Source: Mycobacterium asiaticum DSM 44297 (GTDB taxonomy: Bacteria; Actinomycetota; Actinomycetes; Mycobacteriales; Mycobacteriaceae). From it: DNA of 64,000 nucleotides. The translations under genes and the position numbers were made by a program. Location of the stretch: contig NZ_HG964937.1 in assembly GCF_000613245.1 (NCBI RefSeq), positions 954,122-1,018,121 of the forward strand, given 5' to 3'. A model generated the notes under the pieces. It did not search any database and had not been told where the DNA came from. It saw only the letters and a list, made by a program, of their open reading frames with translations. Positions 37,193 to 45,397 of the stretch are shown here, piece by piece (the first letter of the stretch is position 1; each line of letters begins with the position of its first letter).

Positions 37193-38602
37193 GTGTCGAT
37201 GAACACCTCTGGCCCTGCCCAGCCTCCCCAGCAGTGGACGCGTGACGAGATCACCGTGACGGATTCCAGCGCGATGTCTCGGGCAATCACGGGCACCGCG
37301 ATCGGCAACGTCATGGAGTGGTACGACTTCGGGGTCTACGGCTACATCGCCACCACGATTGCCCAGGTCTTCTATCCCGGCAACAGCGCCAGCGCCGTCC
37401 ATCTGATCGCCACCTTCGGCACGCTGGCGGCGGCGTTCGTGGTGCGTCCGGTGGGCGGCATGATCTTCGGCCCGCTCGGTGACCGCATCGGTCGTAAGCG
37501 TGTCCTGGTGATCACCATCATGATGATGACGATCGGGACGACGATGAGCGGCCTGCTGCCCGGATACAGCACGATCGGGATCTGGGCGCCGATCCTGCTT
37601 GTCGTCGCCCGGGTCTTCCAGGGCCTGTCGACCGGCGGCGAGTTCGTCGGCGCGATGACCTATTTGGTAGAGCAGGCACCGGACCGCAAGCGCGGCATGC
37701 TGGTCGGGTTTCTGCCGCTGGGCAACCTGATCGGCTTCGTGGTGGCCGGGTTCCTGGTCACCGGGCTGCAGGCGTGGCTGCCCGACGACGACTGGCTGGC
37801 CTGGGGGTGGCGGGTGCCGCTGCTGCTGGCGGCGCCGCTGGGGTTGATCGCGCTGTACATGCGGTTGCGGCTGGGCGAGTCTCCGGCCTTCGAGCAGGCC
37901 CATCAGGAGGCGGAGGCCGAGGAAAAAGGCAATCAGTTCCGGCGCACGGTGGTGGAGCAGTGGCGGCCGATGCTGATCTGCGCTGCGCTGGTGCTGACCT
38001 CCCAGGTTGCCGACTTCATGGTCACCGGCTACCTGCCCACCTACTTGAAAACCGTTGTGCACGTTGCCGAAACGCCCGCGCTGGTGATGATCGTGGCGAC
38101 GCTGGCCGTGCTGATGGCGACGATCGTGTTCGTGGCGAAGCTGTCGGACCGGATCGGGGTGAAACCGATCATGCGTACTGGGTGTGGGCTGCTGATCGTG
38201 GCGTCGATCCCGGCGTTTCTGCTGATGCTGCACGGCTCGGCCTATCCGGTGATCTTCATCGGTGTGCTGCTGGTGGGGCTGATGGAGTTGTGCTTTGACA
38301 GCACGACGCCGTCGGCGCTGCCCGCGTTGTTTCCCACCAAGGTTCGCTATGGGGCGCTGGCGATTTCGTACAACCTGTCGATATCGACGGTTGGGGGTGT
38401 GACGCCACTGATCGCCCAGGCTTTGGTATCGGCCACCGGCAACGTGATGGTGCCGGCGTACATGCTGATGTTCGCTGGGGTGGTGGGTGTGGTGACGCTG
38501 TTGTTCACGCCGGAGGTAGCTGGTAAGCCGTTGCCGGGGTCTGGGCCGTCGGTCGAGACTGAGGAGGAAGCGCGGTTGTTGGTGGGCAACAGTGTTGGGT
38601 GA
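37193..38602 (+). CDS. MFS transporter, metabolite:H+ symporter type (ProP/ShiA-like)
   Basis: 469 residues from GTG 37193; ATG 37199 is two codons later. Twelve membrane helices. Motifs: GNVMEWYDFGVYGYIA (first helix end), GPLGDRIGRKRVLV (loop 2-3), RVFQGLSTGGEFVGAMTYLVE (helix 5), WGWRVPLLL, LSDRIGVKPIM, FPTKVRYGALAISYNLS. These are the MHS group (proline/betaine ProP, shikimate ShiA, alpha-ketoglutarate KgtP). The substrate is unknown. The gap from glpD is 44 bases, so it may be transcribed from the same promoter. It is unlike the permease at 12852, sharing only the family pattern. A 55-base palindromic terminator begins right at its stop. Confidence 0.87.
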   Translation: MSMNTSGPAQPPQQWTRDEITVTDSSAMSRAITGTAIGNVMEWYDFGVYGYIATTIAQVFYPGNSASAVHLIATFGTLAAAFVVRPVGGMIFGPLGDRIGRKRVLVITIMMMTIGTTMSGLLPGYSTIGIWAPILLVVARVFQGLSTGGEFVGAMTYLVEQAPDRKRGMLVGFLPLGNLIGFVVAGFLVTGLQAWLPDDDWLAWGWRVPLLLAAPLGLIALYMRLRLGESPAFEQAHQEAEAEEKGNQFRRTVVEQWRPMLICAALVLTSQVADFMVTGYLPTYLKTVVHVAETPALVMIVATLAVLMATIVFVAKLSDRIGVKPIMRTGCGLLIVASIPAFLLMLHGSAYPVIFIGVLLVGLMELCFDSTTPSALPALFPTKVRYGALAISYNLSISTVGGVTPLIAQALVSATGNVMVPAYMLMFAGVVGVVTLLFTPEVAGKPLPGSGPSVETEEEARLLVGNSVG

Positions 38603-38655
38603 GCAGACGTGAAAGCCCCGGTTCGAACCCGAAACGGGGGCTTTTGCGTCTGCTC
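38601..38655. terminator. bidirectional terminator, GAGCAG-family copy C
   Basis: Outer arms GAGCAGACG (38601-38609) and CGTCTGCTC (38647-38655) pair perfectly; GAAAGCCCCG and CGGGGGCTTTT extend the stem with a minor mismatch. The first arm overlaps the transporter stop codon. Lies between the convergent MFS and TetR genes. Confidence 0.85.
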
Positions 38656-38666
38656 GCGCGTGGTCC

Positions 38667-39215
38667 TCACCCCGCTTGCGCGGCGGGCCAGAGAAGTTTG
38701 AACAACCGCTCTTCCCAACCATCCGCGACCGATCCGGTGCGGGCGCTTTCGGCGATGTAGGCGCCGACCACCGCGTCGATCAACGTCTCGGCATCGAGGT
38801 CGGCCCGCATCGAACCATCGGCTTTCCCCAGATCGATCGCGGCAGCGAGTTTCGCGCGCTGGTCGAAAAGGATCTGTCGGAACGAGGCGGCGAATTCGGG
38901 GTCGTCCTCGGTGAGCATTGCCGCCAGGCCGCCAAGTCCGATGCCGTCCTCGATCATCTCGACGGCATGTTTGACCACCCAGCGAAGCCGATCGGGTGCC
39001 CCCGTCCGGGGATCCAGCGGTTCGGGCGAGGCCACTCGTGCCAGGGCGCTGGACAGCATGTCCCGGCGATTGGGATGACGTCGGTAAATCGTTGTCTTCG
39101 CGATGCCCGAGTGCGAGGCAACCGCCTCGACCGTAACCGCGCGCGGACCGCCGGCGCGCAACAAGGCCAGCGTGGACTGTGCGATGCCGTCTTCGACAGC
39201 CTGCCGCTGCACCAT
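38667..39215 (-). CDS. TetR-family transcriptional regulator
   Basis: 182 residues. HTH: AVTVEAVASHSGIAKTTIYRRHPNRRDML at about residues 26-54 (quote: HSGIAKTTIYRRHP). The C-terminal domain is helical, with no conserved ligand clue (VVKHAVEMIEDGIGLGGLAAML). It may control the membrane protein gene divergently transcribed 122 bases away, whose promoter region has a 12-bp palindrome. It is not the same family as the regulator at 35038. ATG 39215 gives the usual short N-terminus before the HTH. Similar regulators with multi-drug or lipid ligands are common in mycobacteria. Confidence 0.87.
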   Translation of the reverse strand: MVQRQAVEDGIAQSTLALLRAGGPRAVTVEAVASHSGIAKTTIYRRHPNRRDMLSSALARVASPEPLDPRTGAPDRLRWVVKHAVEMIEDGIGLGGLAAMLTEDDPEFAASFRQILFDQRAKLAAAIDLGKADGSMRADLDAETLIDAVVGAYIAESARTGSVADGWEERLFKLLWPAAQAG

Positions 39216-39274
39216 CTAGCTCCACCGTTCTGGCTCGACGGGAATATTGCTGCTCCATCATGCGCTACACTGAA

Positions 39275-39286
39275 CGTATCGATACG
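39275..39286. promoter_or_regulatory. candidate TetR operator
   Basis: Perfect 12-bp palindrome CGTATCGATACG, followed by further ATACG and CGTAG repeats, about 60 bases upstream of the TetR start and 52 bases before the divergent membrane-protein start. Typical position for an autoregulatory site. Confidence 0.55.
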
Positions 39287-39337
39287 ATACGCGTAGCGTA
39301 GCAGTATTGGTGGTCAGTGTTCAGATCGAAAAGGGTG

Positions 39338-39760
39338 ATGTGTGTGTTGAAGCAATTTCGGACTGTGTACGTCGTTGGACTCGCTTACTTATCGCTGCTT
39401 TTGGCTTTCGCCTTCCTCGGGGGGCTCGTAGCCGCCCTCGCCGCTGAAAGCGCACTGGCCATTGCCGCCGCCGTTGGACTGATTGTTTGTCTGGTCGTAG
39501 CGGTTGCAGGGTTCCGGGCCGGCTCTCGCAGGCTCGACCAGTCACACAGCGTTGGCGACTCCGCCAACAACACCAGTATCTTCGCGACGCCGTTGCGGCG
39601 GGATGAGATCGATCAGTATCTGAAGACATACCGTCGCCAACGTGGCAGTCAGCGGCCACGCCACGGGATGGCGGTTGTCCCAGTGGGCAGCAACAGCCCT
39701 AAGGAGAAACCACGGCCGAACCATGCACCTCTGGTTGCGGCGGCCCGGCTGTCGGCTTGA
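39338..39760 (+). CDS. small membrane protein, two transmembrane helices
   Basis: 140 residues from ATG 39338 (GAAAAGGG shortly upstream). Two adjacent membrane helices at about residues 10-32 (VVGLAYLSLLLAFAFLGGLVA) and 36-59 (ALAIAAAVGLIVCLVVAVAGF); then a soluble, basic C-terminal tail (RRDEIDQYLKTYRRQRGSQRPRH). No family recognised. Beginning in the region next to a TetR operator, it may be the target of that regulator, as many drug or lipid-responsive regulators pair with small membrane proteins. GTG 39317 in frame is an alternative start. It ends at the palindrome that also terminates accD6. Confidence 0.65.
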   Translation: MCVLKQFRTVYVVGLAYLSLLLAFAFLGGLVAALAAESALAIAAAVGLIVCLVVAVAGFRAGSRRLDQSHSVGDSANNTSIFATPLRRDEIDQYLKTYRRQRGSQRPRHGMAVVPVGSNSPKEKPRPNHAPLVAAARLSA

Positions 39761-39782
39761 TCAATCCCAATTGCTTGGAGGT

Positions 39783-39838
39783 GAGCAGACGCTGACGCCC
39801 CCGTTTCGGGCACGAAACGGGGGCGTCAGCGTCTGCTC
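39783..39838. terminator. bidirectional terminator, GAGCAG-family copy D (perfect 26-bp arms)
   Basis: Arms 39783-39808 and 39813-39838 are exact reverse complements, with a 4-base loop GGCA. It begins GAGCAGACG and ends CGTCTGCTC, like the other copies. Between the convergent membrane-protein gene and accD6, closing the FAS-II operon. Confidence 0.92.
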
Positions 39839-39853
39839 GCGGGAAGCGGTGAC

Positions 39854-41275
39854 TTACAGCGGGATGTTCTTGTGGCGACCGCGGCGTGCGGGCGCCTGGG
39901 CCAGCGCTTCGGTGAGCTTGCTGCGAGTGTGCGACGGGTCGATCTTCTCGTCCACCACGCCGATGTCGATGGCGCTGTCCACCCCACCGGCGATGCGCTC
40001 GTGCTCGGCGGCCAGCTGGTCGTGCAGCGCTTCGCGCTCGTGCTCGGGCGCGGCGGCCAGCTTGCGCTTGTGCAGGATGCCCACTGCGGCCTTGGCGCCC
40101 ATCACGGCAACCTCGGCGTCCGGCCAGGCGAACACCTTGGTGGCGTTCAGCGAGCGCGAGTTCATCGCAATGTAGGCCCCGCCGTAGATCTTTCGCGTCA
40201 CCAGCGTGACGCGCGGAACGGTGGCCTCACCGAACGCGTGGAGCAGCTTGGCGCCACGTCGCACCACGCCGCCCCACTCCTGGTCGACGCCGGGCAGGTA
40301 CCCCGGCACGTCCACGATGACCACCAGCGGAATACCGAACGCGTCGCACAGCCGCACGAAACGCGCTGCCTTCTCGGCACTTTCGGAGTTCAGGCAGCCA
40401 CCCAGGCGCAGCGGGTTGTTGGCCAGCACGCCGACCGTCCGGCCCGACAAGCGGCCCAGGCCGACCACCATCGACGGCGCCCACTTGGCCTGGAACTCGT
40501 CGAACGGAGTGTCCTCGTCCAGGATTGCGGTGACGATCGGGTGCACGTCGTAGGCCCGCCGCGCCGACTCGGGCAGCAACGCCCGGATGTCGGTGTCACC
40601 GGCCTCGGCCTTACTGCGGTCGAAATGACCTTGCTGGCAGAACAATCCGACCAACCGGCGACCGCGCTCGTAGGCGTCGAGCTCGTCGTCGGCGACGATG
40701 TGGCACACGCCGGACTTCTTGTGGTGGGTCTCGGGCCCACCGAGTGAGGCCATGTCGACGTCCTCGCCGGTGACACTGCGCACCACGTCGGGACCGGTGA
40801 CGAACACCCGGCTCTCGGGTGCCATCACGATGACGTCGGTCAACGCCGGCCCGTAAGCGGCTCCGCCGGCCGCGAAGCCGACCACCACCGAGATCTGCGG
40901 GATGTAGCCGGACGCACGGATCATCGCCTCGAAGACCTGCCCGACGGCGTGCAGGGCCCGCACTCCCTCGGCCAGCCGAGCACCGCCGGAGTGCCAGATG
41001 CCCACAATCGGGCTCTGCTCCTCGATCGCGGTGTCGTAGGCGTTGACGATGTGGGCGCAGCCCTCGACGCCCATGGCGCCGCCCATAACGGTGCCGTCGG
41101 TGCAGAACCCGATGGTGCGGACACCGTTGACGGTGCCCGCCGCTGCCAGCACACCAGAGCGGTCACGCTCGTGCAACAACTCGATGCTGCCGTCGTCGAA
41201 GAAGTTGCTCAGACGCAGTAGTGGATCGCGAGGGTCGAGCGACTCGCCAACCGCCTCGGGGGCCATGATTGTCAT
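39854..41275 (-). CDS. accD6: acetyl/propionyl-CoA carboxylase beta subunit AccD6
   Basis: 473 residues, the same length as M. tuberculosis AccD6 (Rv2247). Two crotonase-like halves form the carboxyltransferase. Oxyanion glycine pairs: WHSGGARLAEGVRAL and VVGFAAGGAAYGPALTD in the N-terminal half, VDVPGYLPGVDQEWGGV and KIYGGAYIAMNSRS in the C-terminal half. Makes malonyl-CoA with AccA3 and AccE5 for FAS-I and FAS-II. It is the last gene of the FAS-II operon (75 bases from kasB, with no terminator between). The C-terminal tail (ARRGRHKNIPL) is basic and usual. Confidence 0.95.
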   Translation of the reverse strand: MTIMAPEAVGESLDPRDPLLRLSNFFDDGSIELLHERDRSGVLAAAGTVNGVRTIGFCTDGTVMGGAMGVEGCAHIVNAYDTAIEEQSPIVGIWHSGGARLAEGVRALHAVGQVFEAMIRASGYIPQISVVVGFAAGGAAYGPALTDVIVMAPESRVFVTGPDVVRSVTGEDVDMASLGGPETHHKKSGVCHIVADDELDAYERGRRLVGLFCQQGHFDRSKAEAGDTDIRALLPESARRAYDVHPIVTAILDEDTPFDEFQAKWAPSMVVGLGRLSGRTVGVLANNPLRLGGCLNSESAEKAARFVRLCDAFGIPLVVIVDVPGYLPGVDQEWGGVVRRGAKLLHAFGEATVPRVTLVTRKIYGGAYIAMNSRSLNATKVFAWPDAEVAVMGAKAAVGILHKRKLAAAPEHEREALHDQLAAEHERIAGGVDSAIDIGVVDEKIDPSHTRSKLTEALAQAPARRGRHKNIPL

Positions 41276-41349
41276 CGCGGGTCTCCTAGTTCGACAGTGA
41301 TGCTCTGGTTGTATCGGGTGATCCTTGGCGTTTTCTAGTAGCGCGGCCT

Positions 41350-42603
41350 CTAGTAGCGCCCGAAAGCGATCGCTACGTTGTGACCGCCGAATCCGAACGA
41401 GTTGTTGATGGCGAACCGGTAATTCCCCGGCCGCGGCTTCCCGGCAACCACGTCCAGGTCGATTTCCGGGTCGAGGTTTTCCAGGTTCAGAGTCGGCGGA
41501 ACGACCTGGTCCCGCAACGCCAGCACGGTCAGGATGGACTCCACTGCACCGACCGCACCCACCGAGTGGCCGAGAGCGGCTTTCGGCGCGTATACGGCCG
41601 GTTTGTGACCGCCCAGCGCGTTGTTGATCGCTCGGCCCTCGGCCACGTCGCCGACCGAGGTGCCGGTGGCGTGGGCGTTGACGTGGTCGATCTCGGCTGG
41701 GGTGATCCCGGCGAGCTGAATCGCCCGGCTCATCGCGTGCCCGGCGCGTTCGCCGTTGGGGTCCGGCGCCACCATGTGGTAGCCGTCCGAGGTGATGCTG
41801 GCGCCCATGATGCGGGCCAGGATGTTGGCCCCACGAGCCTTGGCGTGCTCCTCGGTTTCGATCACCATCAGCGCGCCCGCCTCACCGAACACGAACCCGC
41901 TGCGGTCCCTGTCGAACGGGCGGCAGGCACCCACCGGGTCGTCGTTCTTGGTGGACATCACGATGCGCATCTGGGCAAACGCCGCGATCGGCACCGCTTC
42001 GATCCTGGTCTCGACACCACCGCAGATCGCCATGTCGGCTTCCCCGAAGACGATGTTGCGCCAGGCCTGGGCAATGCCTTCCGAACCGGACGCGCACGCC
42101 GACACCGGAGTGATGACACCGGCCTTGGCGTGCCGTTCGAGCCCCACCGCCGCTGCGGCACCGTTGGGCATGTACTTCTGCACACCCAGCGGCGAGACGG
42201 CCTTCATGCCCCGAGCGCGCATGTCGTCGTAGGCGAAAACCATCTCTTCCGACGAGCCCAGCCCGGTACCGATGGAGACCATCAGCCGGTTGGGGTCGAC
42301 CTCGGGTGAGCCGGCGTTCTCCCAGACACGACGACTCAGCACGGTGGACATCCGCTGCAGGTAGCCGGTGCGGCGCAGCTCGACCCGAGTCAGGTGGTGA
42401 TCGAACTCCTCCAGTAGGTGTCCGCCGATTCTGACTGGCAGGTCGAACTCCTCGACGAATGGGTCGTCGAGCTTGCGGATCCCGCTTTGACCGTCGAGCA
42501 GACACTTCCATGTGTTCTCGGCGTCAGTTGCTATGGCGGTCGTCATGGCGATGCCGGTGACGACCACGTTCGGGAGCGATTTCCCGGTGACCAGCTCCGT
42601 CAT
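41350..42603 (-). CDS. kasB: beta-ketoacyl-ACP synthase II, KasB
   Basis: 417 residues. Catalytic Cys in [16 protein letters not shown], His in [11 protein letters not shown], Lys/His in [16 protein letters not shown]: the Cys-His-His condensing-enzyme triad. Elongates meromycolate chains to full length as the later FAS-II synthase; loss shortens mycolates and affects acid-fastness. Near 65% identical to KasA by eye, as expected of a duplication. ATG 42603 fits the KasA-like N-terminus ([20 protein letters not shown]). The 78-base gap to kasA has no terminator, so they are in one message. Length agrees with the processed M. tuberculosis KasB start choice (about 417-438). Confidence 0.96.
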   Translation of the reverse strand: MTELVTGKSLPNVVVTGIAMTTAIATDAENTWKCLLDGQSGIRKLDDPFVEEFDLPVRIGGHLLEEFDHHLTRVELRRTGYLQRMSTVLSRRVWENAGSPEVDPNRLMVSIGTGLGSSEEMVFAYDDMRARGMKAVSPLGVQKYMPNGAAAAVGLERHAKAGVITPVSACASGSEGIAQAWRNIVFGEADMAICGGVETRIEAVPIAAFAQMRIVMSTKNDDPVGACRPFDRDRSGFVFGEAGALMVIETEEHAKARGANILARIMGASITSDGYHMVAPDPNGERAGHAMSRAIQLAGITPAEIDHVNAHATGTSVGDVAEGRAINNALGGHKPAVYAPKAALGHSVGAVGAVESILTVLALRDQVVPPTLNLENLDPEIDLDVVAGKPRPGNYRFAINNSFGFGGHNVAIAFGRY

Positions 42604-42681
42604 TGGTGTAACAAACGTTCCTTCCGTGCCTGTCCAGCTTCGCCGACCGCATGCGGTCTGCGTTGATGCCGGACGCCCTGC

Positions 42682-43932
42682 TCAGTAGCGCCCGAAGGCG
42701 AGCGCCACGTTGTGACCACCGAAGCCGAACGAGTTGTTGATCGCGTAGCGGTACTCGCCGTAACGAGGCTCACCGGCGACAACATCAAGGTCGATCTCTG
42801 GATCGGGGGTCTCATAATTCAGCGTCGGTGGGATGACTCCGTCCCGAAGGGTCAGCACCGTCAGCACCGATTCCAGCGCGCCAACAGCGCCGATCGAGTG
42901 CCCAAGCGCCGACTTCGGCGCGTAAACAGCGGCGGATTCACAGCCGGCCGCTCTGATTGCGTTGGCTTCGGCAGCGTCGCCGATCGGTGTCGCGGTTCCG
43001 TGCGCGTTGACGTGGTCGATGTCGTTGGGGGACAGGCCGGCCAACTCCATCGCTCGGGTCATCGCCTTGCCGGCGCGTTCGCCGTTGGGGTCGGGAGCCA
43101 CCATGTGGAAGGCATCGGACGTGATGCCGGCACCCATCAACCGGGCCAGCGGCTTGGCGCCACGGGCCTTGGCGTGCTCCTCGGTCTCGATGATCATCAG
43201 CGCCCCGGCTTCGCCGAACACGAAGCCGTCGCGGTCCTTGTCGAACGGCCGCGACGCGCGCTCTGGCTCGTCGTTTCGCGTCGACATGGCCCGCATCATC
43301 GAGAACGCCGCGATCGGCAGCGCCTCGATGGGGCCTTCGACCCCGCCGCAGACGGCGAAGTCAGCGTCCCCCATGACGATCTGGCGCCACGCGTGGCCGA
43401 TGGCCTCCGAGCCCGAAGAGCAGGCCGACACCGGAGTGATAACCCCACCGCGGGCCCCGAGCTGCAGGCCGACCACGGCTGCGGCGCCGTTAGGCATGAT
43501 CATCTGAACGGCGAGCGGCGACACCTTGCGGGGGCCGCCCTCGTTCATCAGGTCGTAGCTCTCCACGATCCGCTCTGCACCGCCCAGGCCGGTGCCGACC
43601 ACGACGCTGAAGCGGTCGGGGTCGACCTCGGGAGCACCTGCGGTTTCCCACAACTGCCCGCTCAGCAACTTGGCCAGCCGCTGGACGTAGGACATGCGCC
43701 GCAAGTCGAGACGGCCCATGTGGTTGTCGACGGGTTCCTTGAGGTGGCCACCGATCTTGGCTGGTAGGTCCCATTTGGTGACGAACTCGTCTTCGAGGAC
43801 GTGGATGCCGCTTTCTCCGGCCAGCAAGCCCTTCCACGTGCTCTCGATGTCCGGCGCGATAGAAGTCGTCGCCGCGACGGCGGTTACCACAACGTTGGGG
43901 TAACCGCCATTAGCAGTGGAAGGCTTGGTCAC
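42682..43932 (-). CDS. kasA: beta-ketoacyl-ACP synthase I, KasA
   Basis: 416 residues, the length of M. tuberculosis KasA (Rv2245). Catalytic Cys in [16 protein letters not shown] (about 171), His in [11 protein letters not shown] (about 311), and Lys-His in [16 protein letters not shown] (about 340-345). Condenses malonyl-AcpM with acyl-AcpM in early meromycolate elongation; the target of thiolactomycin. GTG at 43932 overlaps the acpM stop by four bases (GTGA), so translation is coupled. The order acpM-kasA-kasB is as in M. tuberculosis. No missing residue or frame damage. Confidence 0.97.
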   Translation of the reverse strand: MTKPSTANGGYPNVVVTAVAATTSIAPDIESTWKGLLAGESGIHVLEDEFVTKWDLPAKIGGHLKEPVDNHMGRLDLRRMSYVQRLAKLLSGQLWETAGAPEVDPDRFSVVVGTGLGGAERIVESYDLMNEGGPRKVSPLAVQMIMPNGAAAVVGLQLGARGGVITPVSACSSGSEAIGHAWRQIVMGDADFAVCGGVEGPIEALPIAAFSMMRAMSTRNDEPERASRPFDKDRDGFVFGEAGALMIIETEEHAKARGAKPLARLMGAGITSDAFHMVAPDPNGERAGKAMTRAMELAGLSPNDIDHVNAHGTATPIGDAAEANAIRAAGCESAAVYAPKSALGHSIGAVGALESVLTVLTLRDGVIPPTLNYETPDPEIDLDVVAGEPRYGEYRYAINNSFGFGGHNVALAFGRY

Positions 43933-44276
43933 TTGCTCTCCGCTTCCAGCCTGGACTTGACGTTCGCGACGGCCTCGGGGTTCTCCGTCTCGAGCTTCGC
44001 GCGCAGCGCCTCGGCAGCCTCGGGGTTCTCTTCCTCGAGCTTCTGGATGTAGGCGACGACGTCACCGACGGTGCGCAGACCGGCGAGGTCCTCGTCCGGG
44101 ATCTTCACGCCGTACTTGTCCTCGGTCTGAACGGCGATCTCAACCATCGACAGCGAGTCGATGTCCAGGTCGTCGACGAACGACTTCTCCGGGGTGACCT
44201 CGGAGGGCTCGATACCGGTGACCTCTTCGATGATCTCGGCGATACCGGCGATGATTTCTTCCTGACTGACGGCCAC
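43929..44276 (-). CDS. acpM: meromycolate extension acyl carrier protein, AcpM
   Basis: 115 residues, as in M. tuberculosis (Rv2244). The phosphopantetheine attachment Ser is in [16 protein letters not shown], at about residue 41. The C-terminal extension ([20 protein letters not shown]) beyond a normal ACP is typical of AcpM and is acidic and repeated. Carries the growing meromycolate chain between KasA/KasB, MabA, InhA and the dehydratases. GTG 44276 has GAAGGGAA upstream. Couples to kasA by a four-base overlap. Highly charged, soluble and cytosolic. The 75-base gap to fabD contains no terminator, consistent with one operon. Confidence 0.97.
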   Translation of the reverse strand: MAVSQEEIIAGIAEIIEEVTGIEPSEVTPEKSFVDDLDIDSLSMVEIAVQTEDKYGVKIPDEDLAGLRTVGDVVAYIQKLEEENPEAAEALRAKLETENPEAVANVKSRLEAESK

Positions 44277-44351
44277 AGTTAGTTCCCTTCGTAATATGTT
44301 GTGTGTAAACCGATTTGACGTACTTAGTGGTTCTGGCGCGAAGCCGGCGGA

Positions 44352-45260
44352 TTAAAGATTCGCCAGTTCGTCCAGATCTGCGGGTGACTTGACGGCTCGC
44401 GTCGGAACCCCCCGAAGTTCGCGTTTGGCGATGCCGGTCAGAGTGCCCGCGGGCGGGAACTCCACGATCGCCGAAACATTCTGTTCGCGCAATGTCGCGG
44501 TGCACAGGTCCCAGCGCACCGGGCGGGTCAGCTGCGACACCAGGCTTTGCATCGCCGCGGCGGCGGACGCCACTGGCTGTCCGTCGAAGTTCGACAGCAG
44601 CGTCGCGGTGGGCTCGGCCGTGCTGACCTTGGCTGCGGCGGCGGCGTAACCGTCGAGGGCAGGGGCCATGAACTCGGTGTGGAACGCTCCGGCCACGCCC
44701 AGCGCGCGGACGCGGGCCTTGGCCGGCGGGTCCTCGGCGAGCTTCTCTAACGCGGTCAGACGACCGGCGGCCACAATCTGGCCGGCGGCGTTGCGGTTGG
44801 CCGGCACCAGGTCGAGCTGCTCGAGGCGGGTCAGCACCTCGGCCTCGTCGCCACCAAGCACGGCGGACATGCCGGTGGGCTCGGCCGCGCAGGCCTTGGC
44901 CATCTCGGCGCCGCGGGTGGCGGCCAGCATGACGGCGTCATCGGCGGCCAGCACACCGGCGATCGCGTAGGCCGCGATTTCGCCGACGGAGTGGCCGGCA
45001 ACGATGAGGTCCTGATCGGCCAGCAGGCCGCGCCGGGTGAGTTCCTGGTGAGCCAGCAGGGTCGCCGCAACGATCAACGGTTGAGCGATCGCCGTGTCGG
45101 TGATCTCTTCCGTCGATGCGCTGGTACCCAGCCGAGCCAGATCCAGGCCGCTGGCCTGAGACCAAGCCGCGATCTGGTCCGCCGCGCCGGGCAATTCCAG
45201 CCACGGCGCGAGCATTCCCTCGGTCTGGGAACCCTGTCCGGGAGCAAGCAACGCAATCAC
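44352..45260 (-). CDS. fabD: malonyl-CoA:AcpM acyltransferase, FabD (mtFabD)
   Basis: 302 residues, as in M. tuberculosis (Rv2243). N-terminal ALLAPGQGSQTEGM, catalytic Ser in VAGHSVGEIAAYA (about residue 91) and His in GVAGAFHTEFMAPAL (about 194). Loads malonate from CoA to AcpM for FAS-II. GTG 45260 starts directly at the GQGSQ region. First gene of the operon; upstream is a 137-base gap with a 7-bp inverted repeat likely bound by MabR. Ends LDELANL, normal for the family. No loss of motif. Confidence 0.96.
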   Translation of the reverse strand: MIALLAPGQGSQTEGMLAPWLELPGAADQIAAWSQASGLDLARLGTSASTEEITDTAIAQPLIVAATLLAHQELTRRGLLADQDLIVAGHSVGEIAAYAIAGVLAADDAVMLAATRGAEMAKACAAEPTGMSAVLGGDEAEVLTRLEQLDLVPANRNAAGQIVAAGRLTALEKLAEDPPAKARVRALGVAGAFHTEFMAPALDGYAAAAAKVSTAEPTATLLSNFDGQPVASAAAAMQSLVSQLTRPVRWDLCTATLREQNVSAIVEFPPAGTLTGIAKRELRGVPTRAVKSPADLDELANL

Positions 45261-45326
45261 GTGTCTAAGAGAACACTGTGAAGCGGGGTTTGCGCGGTGT
45301 AACAGATTATGAACCTTGTCTTAGGT

Positions 45327-45347
45327 TTTTGTATACCTCCTACAAAA
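45327..45347. promoter_or_regulatory. likely MabR operator of the FAS-II promoter
   Basis: Perfect inverted repeat TTTTGTA (45327-45333), 7-base spacer, TACAAAA (45341-45347). It lies 67 bases upstream of fabD in an AT-rich pocket. A TTTTGT/ACAAAA inverted repeat is what I recall as the MabR site in mycobacteria, although with a longer spacer; treat the match as provisional. Confidence 0.6.
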
Positions 45348-45397
45348 TAGCTCCGTAAGCTACGTGTTTGAGATACACCCGCGATCTGTCGGCTAAA

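Noticed and set aside
37145..38722. Long His/Gln/Arg-rich frame on the minus strand under the MHS transporter
   Set aside because: Composition is typical of an antisense shadow of a membrane protein gene; the + strand has clear MFS motifs.
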